DNA of 64,000 bases from Apostichopus japonicus (lineage: Eukaryota; Echinodermata; Holothuroidea; Aspidochirotida; Stichopodidae). The translations under genes and the position numbers were made by a program. This document shows positions 47,725-57,319 of the stretch, one piece after another. The notes beneath the pieces were generated by a model. That model had not been told where the DNA came from and did no database searches. It was given only the letters and a program-made list of their open reading frames with translations. Positions within the stretch are counted from its first letter, which is position 1, and each line of letters starts with the position of its first letter. Where the stretch lies: assembly GCF_037975245.1 (NCBI RefSeq), contig NC_092575.1, positions 27,625,841 to 27,689,840 of the forward strand. Direction: 5' to 3'.

Positions 47725-49808
47725 CCGATAATAAGCGGAAACGGATCACCGACCGAAAAAATATCGGAATTTGTGGACTATTTCTTGCTTCCTATTGTAT
47801 TAAAACAAAGCACCTATGTGAAAGACACAAATCACATTCTGAAAATTGTGGAAGCCACCCCGTTACCAAAAGCAGTAGTACTTGCTACACTCGATGTCGT
47901 CGCCATGTATACCAATACTCCCCAAGAGGAGGCATTAGATATATGTCAAGAAGTCTATGAAAAGGCGGAAAAAAGCGAATATGGAATAAATAAAATATCT
48001 TCCATATCCATGCGCAAACTTATTGAACTTATTTTTAACAAGAAACTGTTTCGAGTTCAATAACCAATTCTATCTACAAAAGATCGGTTGCGCCATGGGT
48101 AGCCAAGCCTCTCCGGAAATCTGTGATATCGTCATGCATAGACTGGAAAACCAGATTTTACCGACAGATAATAAAATCTTAAAATGGCTCCGCTATAGAG
48201 ATGAAATTCTATTGCTTTACGACGGTTCACCTCAGGAACTTGAACAACTAGTAAACAGGTTGAATGAAATTCACAGCTTCTTAAAGTTTACGGTAGAAAT
48301 ATTACACACCGAGGTAACATACCTAGATTTGAAAATCTTCAAAGGTCCAAGGTTTGAAACCAATGGGTTATTAGACACCAAAGTCTACACCAAACCTACG
48401 GAAACCTTCCAATACCTCGACAGAAACTCTGCACACCACTTGCCACTTTTAAAGGCTTCATTAAAGGGGAAGTCTTACGATACGCACGTCTCTGTAACAA
48501 TGAGACTGATTTCTTACAGAAAAAGAATGCGTTCACAGAGAAACTGTTACTCCGTAACTATAAGAAAGAGGAAATTGCCTCAGCCACGAAAGGCATAAAA
48601 TTTGAAAACCGTGGGCAATACCTCACTACCAAACCTAAACAAAAGGAACCACCAATGGTGTTCAAGCTCACCTATACACCTCATATCAAAACCACGCATT
48701 TGAAAAATGTACTTTTGAAACATTGGCACTTAATCTCGCAACACGCGGACAGGGGCGTAGCGAAGGTTTTTTTGTTGGGGGGGGGGGGTATGGAGGATTT
48801 GATTTGCCGACAGATCTGGAAGTGGTGACTGAAATAGGGGAGGGGTCTAAGGGGAGGGGGTGTCCCCCACCCCTTTGGAAAATTTTTAGTTTTGAAACGT
48901 CCTTAGATGCAATCTGGTGCATATTTTAAGTCAAATTTGGCACCGTAGAATTTCCATTTCTATATTATTTTTATGGCAGTCGGCAGAAGAAGAATTAATT
49001 GTGACCAATTATCGAACTGTGTTTTCTCTTTCACCGATCGTTGAAATAGTAAAACTTCGTGATGAAAATGTTCAGAAAACTTTCCGGTAATGAGAAGTAA
49101 CAACATTCATTGATATACAAGCGAGAAACGTTAAAAATTGTGTACAATTCGTGAGCCGTGTCCTTAAGTTTTCCACGGAGAACGAATGACATCTGCGATG
49201 ACGTCATTCTGAACAGAGGATAATAACAACACGTTGTCACACGATAGCACGACTCATGGGCTGCGGCCTATACGGAAGCCTTTAATTCCATTTCTTTCAC
49301 TGAGTTGCCGGCGATTCTGGCACTCGTCTAGCTGAGCATGGCTACAGTAGCTATACTGACGGCCGTGACATTATCAGTTATTTGCCGAGAGGTTTTTAAC
49401 TTGCAGGCGTCGGGTGATTGGATTGGTGAATGAGTTTATCAGATGAATAACTGGAAAATCGAAATACCCGATAAAGAAGCTCCCGTTCTCCTTTTCTCTA
49501 TTCAGCTTTCCTTCTTTCTTCCCCTTCCGCTCTCTTCACCTTTTCTCCTTTTGCCGACAGACCCAAAATTTGCCGACAGCGACCAAAATATTGGGGGTGT
49601 GCCACCACCAACCCCCCCCCCCCCCCGCTCGCTACGCCCCTGCACGCGGAATTATCCAAACTGTTTCCAAAAGAACCGATTCTAGCCTACAAAAGGGCCC
49701 AAAATCTCAAAGAGTTACTTGTTAACTCAAGGTTTCATACCAACGAAGAATCAGCTGACTCTCAAGGTTCACACGAAGCTCTTTTAGATGCTCTTATAGC
49801 TGCACTAT
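47725..49808 (+). pseudogene. Penelope-like reverse transcriptase, frameshifted and interrupted
   Basis: Recognised by SPTEKISEFVDY, YVKDTNHILK, ATLDVVAMYTNTPQEEAL, GCAMGSQASPE, KPTETFQYLDRNSAHH and ELLVNSR, all typical of Penelope-like reverse transcriptases. The catalytic YxDD box reads YRDE, so the second aspartate is lost. Frame shifts occur near 48050 and 48455. A hAT element interrupts it at 48750-49642. After ELLVNSR the frame ends within about 30 residues at 49808, with no GIY-YIG endonuclease visible. The 5' part before the first motif is missing. Confidence 0.82.
48750..49642. mobile_element. Non-autonomous hAT element (893 bp) inside the Penelope-like element
   Basis: Ends CAGGGGCGTAGCGA and CGCTACGCCCCTG are inverted. 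The 8-base target duplication CACGCGGA is perfect (48742-48749 and 49643-49650), the hAT hallmark. The subterminal zones carry homopolymer G and C runs. No transposase is visible. The interior shares gaaacgtccttagatgcaat with the copy at 56814-57319. Confidence 0.88.
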
Positions 49809-49890
49809 GAGTCCATAAAAACTCGTGCACAGAAAATAGATGCATTTTGAGAACGAGACGCCCAGGCCGAATATAAAATATTCAAAGGCT

Positions 49891-49945
49891 ACTACTGATG
49901 AAGCTCCTCCTATAAAGTTTGAGAGCAGAAACCGGTCTAGTTGGT
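49891..49945 (+). ncRNA. Hammerhead ribozyme-like motif in the Penelope-like element
   Basis: CTGATGA at 49895-49901, a 4-bp stem II (GCTC 49903-49906 with GAGC 49923-49926), GAAA at 49928-49931, the palindrome ACCGGT at 49931-49936 as a minimal stem III, then C49937 as the predicted cut site. ACTA before the core can pair with TAGT after it (stem I). It lies between the reverse transcriptase stop and the right inverted repeat, the place known for Penelope-like hammerheads. Not tested. Confidence 0.5.
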
Positions 49946-50440
49946 CATAAGAACCTACACTAGTCTCTCCTACTATTAACAGTACACTCAATTCACCTAA
50001 TAGGTGCAATTATGTTTCACCACAAGGAGCATGCTATAAGTTCATGTTCCTCGGGCCCTCCCTTAAAAATACTTCAGGTTCTTGGCGACTACGTTGCGTT
50101 AGATAGTGTAAAACCGCCTACACCCCCTTTCATTCAGATAATTATGATATACTTGCTAACTGTGCATTGATTTTCCCTGACAGTAATAGTCAGCACTATA
50201 GTACTGAGCCGTATCTAATTAATACGTGATGTCGCGTAGGCCTGATAATTGCCTTAGTTTCAAATTTGGAATAAAAACGATCGCGTTTCAGGGAAGAGCA
50301 GCTGGATATATATTAGGTTTTTCTTTCACCAAGTTATGCCTATTAGGAATTTGAAGTACTCCCACATAAAAAAAAACCCAACTGATTTCCAAAAAGGGGG
50401 GGGGGCGGGGCCGGGTCGCCCCCCCCTGGATCCGCCCCTG

Positions 50441-52185
50441 ATAATTGTCAATTTCTCCAATCATTTCGAGAGCAATGAATCGAAACCAAGAGTTGGATAT
50501 GTATATATCAAATCTACGATCAGCCTTTTGAGTTGAGTTTTGGTACAAATAATTAGCAATTTTAGGTATTAAAATCTCATACACTGCATTTATCTAGTCA
50601 AGGTTCATTTCAAGATAATCCTCGCCAAGTTTGGATGTGATCGGTGGGCTACTCTTATTGTCCTTTTAATTGAATGGATAGTTTAAAGGTATGTTGTATT
50701 GGTCCCAAATATGCTAGATATCAAATATGGTCACATGTGGTCAAAATTCTTAAGCTGTTTTTATCACAACCTTCGATGAAATTTTCCTCACTGGGACATT
50801 CAGTCATTTTGTATGTTCCTTAAAAATGTCTGAGAACAATTTGGCGAGTAAAGACCTACATGAAAGAACTTTTTGAAAACTTCTAGCAATGATAGCGTGC
50901 TGTATAATTTGGGGCCTATATTGACTACTTTTAACCACACAATTGTTTCCGGATGGTGTATGAGAGTTGAATACATTGCTTTTGTAGTACTACTTAGGTT
51001 TAGTCAAAGTAGTAGAAATTGGATATTAAAGAGCCCTCTTATATCATTATGTAAAACATAAAATGTAACAACAAGCAACAAATTGGTTTAAGATCTAAAC
51101 ACAACTTCAAACATACGTTTTACGTTACCGTGAATTGTATATATTCATGATGCACTGTCCATGCATCATCGAGACATTCTCGTAAAAAAGAGAATGCAAG
51201 AGTAAATGTCAACAGATATAGGCTAAATGGAAGAAATCCTATTTCATAATTTTCAGAAAAGTATTTCACTGCACGTCAAACCTCAAAACTTCGTTAATTA
51301 TAACATGAAGTTATAAAAAATACATATGTTGAAAATAACACATCATTTGCCTGTCTGCGAGCAGACAGGCACGGCTACACCGAGTCGAGAAGAACAAACA
51401 GAAAGAAACAATTAAGCCTCGTGAAACCAAATCCAGGACTTCAAATGTGGTGTTGGGGTGGTTGGGTGGGCATTCTACCTCCCCCCTCCCCTGGTGCATG
51501 AACCACCATCGACCAACCAGAGGCGATTCAAAGATTGTATAGACGAGGGTGGTCCTGGGGGCGCTCAGAGCCGTACATATATAGAGTGGCCACATACAAG
51601 GTTTACAGTCACGTGATTTTGAGTGCCACTTTTTATCCATTAAAATTTCTATACCGAATCGTCACTAGTTAAACACAGTGTATAGCGGATTACAGTTAGC
51701 GTTAATGTACCGATACCCCTCTGACTTCAAAGAAGGGAAGGTTTCTTGTTTCTTTTAGATACATTGTACACAAAACTCTCAAATTACATCTTTAACTTCA
51801 CAAAACAACAGAGCACTTCAGGAGATGCTCAGTACTTAAATTATTTAAGTTTGGAGGTTAAAATAAATTTGCTTAGACCTGGATTCTTGTCCATTTCTCC
51901 TTCCCACAATCAATGTATCTTCCAAATCTCCCACGTCACCCCTGATAATAGGCAATTGTTCTCTGACTGAATGAAATACATTTCTTTCAACAGAACCATT
52001 TCCCCCGTAATTGGTGGGGCCATGGCCCCATGTCCCTGTAATAACCTCCAAACATAATCTTAAAACAAGAATTACAATTCCCAAATTCTTCCTTTTCCGT
52101 GCAACGGCAACGATGGTTGGAATTAACTTGAAAAATCGATGGCGCTAGACCTCTTTACTCACATGATACTACTTCAGGACGCACA
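50441..52185. other. Intergenic region without a recognised gene
   Basis: AT-rich sequence. The longest ORF is about 109 codons (51311-51640, minus) and has no motif I know. A C-rich tract lies at 51478-51490. I see no clear transposon ends. Confidence 0.3.
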
Positions 52186-52398
52186 TTCCCTTGTATACAC
52201 TTCTGCATGATTCATGATGGTGCAATGACAAACAGAGAGATGAAATATATTTATTCCACTGATATTTTTCGAGGTGAGCCGTGGCCGAATGGTTTCGTCT
52301 TATGAGCCTACAGCATATAGTCCATAAACCTTCTGTGCTGCCAATCAGGTAGTCTGGTTTAGCCGCTCGGCTAATTCGACACTCATCTCTTTTGTATT
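52186..52398 (-). mobile_element. SINE-like repeat, copy A (diverged)
   Basis: About 200 bases sharing the core of copies B and C: tggccgaatgg on the plus strand and the block tttagccgctcggctaattc, whose reverse complement holds a polymerase III A-box, TAGCCGAGCGG. It differs from B and C by about 10 percent and its flanks are unrelated to theirs, so it is an independent insertion. Confidence 0.6.
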
Positions 52399-52983
52399 TT
52401 GGAAGTTTAAACCTGAACACAATAGTTAAAACAAAAAATGTACTTGTTGTTAAACGGCTATAGGCATTAATTTAATAATTGTGTGACTAAAAATTTAAAT
52501 GTAATAAAACTGGGTTGAATTTGTTTTTATGAAAATATATTATATAAAAGTCATTAATGGTTTCAGTAAAATCAGTCATATTTTATATGATGTTTTAACA
52601 TGTAACTATGTGAACCAACTCTTTAATAATATAGATGTATGTTTCCTATATAAAACTAATTCTTACTCAGATCCGTACTTGTGAAAAATCTACTACTGGC
52701 ACGTTATCACCATCCATAAAAGTAAAATATGTTGTCGACCTGAAGTGTATATACACAGTTCACAGTAATTTGGTTCAGTAGATGAAATAGTTCACCTATT
52801 ATCGATTTTATATGGACATGGGAGGTTGTTATACCTAGAAGTGATTTTAGTATACCATAGCAGACTCTAGCATTCTGATCTGGACACCGATTCTGTTGAT
52901 CTTACGCCATGATTTCAATCTTCGTAATCATGTATAATAACTGGAAAAGCGTAAGAAACGAGGGCGCTGTACACCTTTTCCGT

Positions 52984-53456
52984 TACACTGCAACTCTCAT
53001 GACGTCATTTAAGCGCTTTCATAGATTCATTCATTATGTGTGCTTGCTTGGTATATGATTCATAGCAGTGCAATAGCAAAACGGGTGATGAAATATATTT
53101 ATTTCACTGATATCTTTCGAGGTGAGCCGTGGCCGAGTGGTTCGTCTTATGAGCCTACAGCATATAGTCTCTAAACCTTCTGTGCTGCCAATCAGGTAGT
53201 CTGGTTTAGCCGCTCGGCTAATTCGACACTCATCTCTTTTGCGAGCATTTCTAAAGGATTCATTGGAACTCTGACAGTTGCTTTCAGAAAAGCGAATTTG
53301 ACAAACAAAAACAAACAAAAAACGGGAAAACACAACCTTCCATTAGCACCTTTGAAATCATGAAATGTCATATTTTTTATTTACAAGTGTAAAATGTCGG
53401 CAAAGACTCGGACAGACGCCAACTTGCCGTAGAAAAAGCTATCCGCGTAGCATACC
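52984..53456. repeat. Segmental duplication, left copy
   Basis: About 470 bases repeated at 54457-54919 in the same orientation, 1.47 kb away. Homology begins at acactgcaactctcatgacg and ends at tccgcgtagcatacc. Contains the palindrome ATGACGTCAT (a consensus CRE/ATF site). Confidence 0.88.
53040..53240 (-). mobile_element. SINE-like repeat, copy B
   Basis: Minus strand: A-box TAGCCGAGCGG (53220-53210), 32 bases, then a B-box-like GGTTTAGAGAC (53177-53167), the spacing of a tRNA. The plus strand also has a consensus A-box, TGGCCGAGTGG (53130-53140). It lies inside the duplicated block 52984-53456. No protein is implied by the 99-aa ORF here. Confidence 0.6.
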
Positions 53457-54456
53457 GTAATGATATTGATTCCGTCGGCCGTTAGAAAATACATTAGTAA
53501 GTTTGTAACACAAGTCATGCACTGTGGCTTCGTAGGTTAAGTGAGAAAACATTTGCAGGAACGAAAGAGTGAGAAAGTTGCATTAACATTCTATAAATTT
53601 GAACATTGCGCTGCTGGCAAAGTCGGTCTTTATGAATCAGGATACTTTCAAATATTCTTGGCACATATATAACTTGACCTTTAAACCAATAACATTCCAA
53701 TGTCGGGTATTGACGGTAGAAAGTACCCAAAATATCGATATAAGAAGTAAATAAAATATTTTTAAACATTGCTGAATGTTCCTCTGTTCTTGACTTACAT
53801 TACAACTACCTATACGAGTATTTGATCATCATACAGTTTACAGCGCAAGTTATAGCTTTCCTTCTTTCATATCTGTATATATTTCTAAGACATAATGCAG
53901 AATTTTTCCCATCATCTTAGCGGTTACAAAAAAATACGTTAAGATCATTTCGATTAAGTTTGTTTTAATATAAAATATTAAAAAAATACAATAAATCCAC
54001 GAGTTTTGACCATTGATCTTTCCCCTATAGCGCGTTTACAAGCTTAAATCTCCTCACTTTAGTATACCTATCAAATAAATGAAATAAAAAGTTACTAACT
54101 TAAAGTTGCTTAATTAATACAATACCTTCATAATCTAATACACATGTAACAGTTCAATACGGTCTTCCTTGAACAATAACGCGTTTATCCGAGGATACTT
54201 AATTGCTTTCATTGTAACGCTCATGCTGATTCTAATTAGTGCATATGAATAACGGATGCGAAAGGAGGGAGGGAGTAGGAGGGAGCTTGACGTCCCAATG
54301 TTGATTCAAGTTCTCCAGTCTGGCACAAAGCCCATGTTTAATCCATCTCTCGTCAATACTCTATACGACGGAATGATGTATGATCAGATACCCCTTGATC
54401 ACCCACTGCTGCAAATATGTACGAGTGTTTAGATGGCGCTATATAACTATTGCAAT
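53457..54456. other. Spacer between the duplicated blocks
   Basis: About 1 kb of AT-rich sequence. I see no gene, repeat ends or RNA gene in it. Confidence 0.3.
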
Positions 54457-54919
54457 ACACTGCAACTCTCATGACGTCATTTTAGAGCTTTCAAGGTAGC
54501 GCTAGCATGTGTGCTAGCTTGGTATATGATTCATAGCAGTGCAATAGCAAAATGGGTGATGAAATATATTTATTTCACTGATATCTTTCGAGGTGAGCCG
54601 TGGCCGAGTGGTTCGTCTTATGAGCCTACAGCATATAGTCTCTAAACCTTCTGTGCTGCCAATCAGGTAGTCTGGTTTAGCCGCTCGGCTAATTCGACAC
54701 TCATCTCTTTTGCGTGCATTTCTAAAGGATTCATTGGAACTCTGACAGTTGCTTTCAGAAAAGCGAATTTGACAAACAAAAACAAACAAAAAACGGGAAA
54801 ACACAACCTTCCATTAGCACCTTTGAAATGTCATATTTTTTATTTACAAGTGTAAAATGTCGGCAAGGACTCGGACAGACGCCAACTTGCCGTAGAAAAA
54901 GCTATCCGCGTAGCATACC
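54457..54919. repeat. Segmental duplication, right copy
   Basis: Direct repeat of 52984-53456, with a few substitutions and small indels. Its right end runs straight into a C homopolymer of about 16 bases (54918-54934), where the left copy continues into unrelated sequence. ATGACGTCAT is retained. Confidence 0.88.
54510..54715 (-). mobile_element. SINE-like repeat, copy C
   Basis: Nearly identical to copy B across the element and its flanks, so it came with the segmental duplication and was not a separate insertion. The same two A-box motifs are present. Confidence 0.6.
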
Positions 54920-54934
54920 CCCCCCCCCCCCCCC

Positions 54935-56813
54935 TCATGGATTACAGTGGAACTTCTTTTACGATATTAAGTTCGACTTGGCTTCGATATATGACAAGAC
55001 GAAACGAGCATTTTCCACATATAAAGTGGTGCACTAACTTTGCGTCCATCTTCTTTTTTTCAGTGTCTATCAGTAAGTTCACTAGAATTATCCTTGACTA
55101 AGAAATGACGGCGTTGTTGTGTAGGTACATATAACCCTATATTATATGTCCATATGCACAGAAAGATACACTTGATTAAAGAGGTAAAAAGAAGGAACAA
55201 TGAAAATCAAAGAAAAGTGACATAAATGAAACTAAACTTCAGTTGGAATGGCTCTAAATTTTACGGTAAGTTGCACAAGGTAATAAATAAAAAATAATAA
55301 ATAAAGAAAAAGAAAAGAAAAGAAAAAGACAAAAACTAGAAATTAACAGAACTTTCTTAAATGCAAAACGTAGGGAAAGAACAAAATTAGATCTGATCAT
55401 TTGTTACTGTTTTCCTGGAAGTTAAGAATTGTCTAAGAGTATACTATATATGTTTAGGTATAGACTACACATGACCCTGGCATGTTTGTGCTCTTATTGG
55501 CTTTTCGGGGTGATAGATTATCTTGGTTTATATTCGGTTACGCTTATGTAATTGTAGATCACCACTCTGACAAGAAATACTTTGCGAACTGCGTTAGTCT
55601 GTATGGGGATACTCTCATGTCGCCACATAAGGACTAAGGTAGTTCGTTAGTCCTTATGTGAATAATCGAATCGCCACATAAGGACTAACGAACCGCGTTA
55701 GTCATTATGTGGCGATATGCGAGATCCCCATAAAAGGACCCACATGTGAATATTGTCAGTATTGGCGGTCATTATGTGGCAGTGTTGGGATCTCATGATT
55801 AGTAAAATGTTCTTGGTCATTTATGGAGGTGCTATTAGTGTCACATAAGGAGCTAAATTGTTGTTGGTCATCATGTGGCGATAACTTTGTATTCACATCA
55901 TGACTTAGGTTTACATACTTTTTTCTTCATTTTTGTCGGTTATGGCGTTCCATAGTTAATGCCGCTGAATTACAAAGTGTGTTCTGATTTTCAGTCTGTG
56001 GTTTTTTTTTGGTTAAGAGCGCCCTCATTTTTTCACTTACTCCTCGAAATTCGAATGCCTTTTCGTCTCTGAAAAATTTACATATTTTATTAAAAAATAT
56101 ATATATTTATAAAAAAAAAAACAATGAAAATATAACGGAGCGGCTTCTGTTTGTAACATTGTACTCCCTGTTAATTTATATTTTTTCGGAAGAAGAATAG
56201 GTCATCAAGCATGGAGAGTAACCCCTCCCCGATCATCCCTTTGAAATGTCTGTGTGTGTGGAGGGGGGAGGGGGGGGGGCTTGCGCTATCCTCAATGGAT
56301 ACGTCAGTCATATGTAACTTTAATAAGGAGCCTCCGAGTGTTTTGTACAAGGGCCAGTCTCCCTAATTGTTAGTTTAGTTAAGTAGAGAAAAAAAGGATC
56401 AGGAGGGACACCCAAGCCCCATGAAGGACTCTTTAGGAGAGAACCAGTTAAATAGTTAATTATATAATTATTCTTTCTGCTATATCTCGTGTTATCCATC
56501 CTCCAGATTATCTCGAATGTCCTATATGAAAACTCCCAACAATGACCTCTTCTCAGTAACTCGATCATCATAAAATCTATTCATGGTAAATTGTTACAAC
56601 TATTGCCATTATATTTGGCATAATCTCACTCAGCAAGTACTCTCAGTCTCAGGTATTTCCAAAATAATTTGAAATCCTATCTTGTAAACAGTTGTAGTAT
56701 TGTTTCACCAGGGAGCTAACAACTCCCTGGTTTCACACAGTTTTTCTCCCGGATTTTCTTGTGGTCACTACCCAGTTCTTAAAACAACATTTGTTTTTCT
56801 ATTGTCCATCACA
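54935..56813. other. Gene-free region around the palindromic element
   Basis: Apart from the palindromic element at about 55560-55880, I see A-rich simple sequence (55270-55330), a T-rich/A-rich tract (56090-56125) and a G-run (56262-56280). No coding gene is supported. Confidence 0.3.
55560..55880. mobile_element. Palindromic MITE-like element
   Basis: Two strong palindromes: CACATAAGGACTAA (55624-55637) with TTAGTCCTTATGTG (55647-55660), and a 43-base palindrome 55672-55714 with arms CGCCACATAAGGACTAACG. Further single arms (catgtggcgata, tcattatgtggc) lie at 55765-55880. No ORF. Ends not located. Confidence 0.5.
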
Positions 56814-57319
56814 CAGGGGCGTAGCGAGCGGGGGGGGGGGGGGGGGTGTGGGGGGGGGGTGTCACACCCCCCCAATAATTTGGTCGCTGTCGGCAAATTT
56901 TGGGTCTGTCGGCAAAAGGAGAAAAGGTGAAGAGAGCGGAAGGGGAAGAAAGAAGGAAAGCTGAATAGAGAAAAGGAGAACGGGAGCTTCTTCCGTGCCA
57001 AATTTGACTTAAAATATGCACCAGATTGCATCTAAGGACGTTTCAAAACTAAAAAATTTCCAAAGGGGAGGGTAGACCCCCTACCCTTAGACCCCTCCCT
57101 CATTTCAGTCACCAATTCCAGATCCGTCGGCAAATCAAATTTGACTTAAAATATGCACCAGATTGCATCTAAGGACGTTTCAAAACTAAAAATTTTCCAA
57201 AGGGGAGGGGTAGACCCCCTCCCCTTAGACCCCTCCCCCATTTCAGTCACCACTTCCAGATCCGTCGGCAAATCAAATTCTCCACACCCCCCAACAAAAA
57301 CCCCTTCGCTACGCCCCTG
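56814..57319. mobile_element. Non-autonomous hAT element (506 bp) with internal tandem duplication
   Basis: Ends CAGGGGCGTAGCGAGC and TTCGCTACGCCCCTG are inverted and match the 48750-49642 element. Flanks CCATCACA (56806-56813) and GCATCACA (57322-57329) look like an 8-base target duplication with one mismatch and two extra bases at the right junction. Inside, a block of about 140 bases (about 57000-57135) is repeated at 57136-57280. Long G and C runs at the left end. Confidence 0.8.

Larger units (their letters stand above)
47641..50135 (+). mobile_element. Broken Penelope-like retroelement with inverted terminal repeats
   Basis: Flanked by a 19-base direct repeat, agataattatgatatactt, at 47622-47640 and 50136-50154, taken as target-site duplication. 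The element ends form an inverted repeat of about 85 bases (47644-47728 against 50051-50134). The interior codes for the reverse transcriptase of Penelope type, 5'-truncated, and a hammerhead-like core lies downstream. A hAT element sits inside at 48750-49642. Inactive: frameshifts near 48050 and 48455, an altered catalytic box and the insertion. Confidence 0.8.
47255..50440. mobile_element. Outer hAT-like element split by nested insertions
   Basis: Inverted ends CAGGGGCGGATCCAG (from 47255) and CTGGATCCGCCCCTG (to 50440). Its own sequence is 47255-47640 and about 50155-50440, roughly 670 bases; the rest is the inserted Penelope-like element. The flanks share only ATAAT (47250-47254 and 50441-50445), so the expected 8-base duplication is degraded. 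The left arm resembles the interior of the hAT copies at 48750 and 56814 (ggaggggtctagggggaggg, then a gcttagatgcaa-like phrase). Confidence 0.65.

Noticed and set aside
53110-53225. Functional tRNA gene
   Set aside because: A- and B-box-like motifs exist but I cannot fold an acceptor stem and cloverleaf; better read as tRNA-derived repeat.
53034-53333. 99-aa ORF, repeated at 54514-54804, as a duplicated gene
   Set aside because: It overlaps the SINE-like repeat on both copies and partly in copy A; the conserved part follows Pol III-like boxes and not codon constraint.
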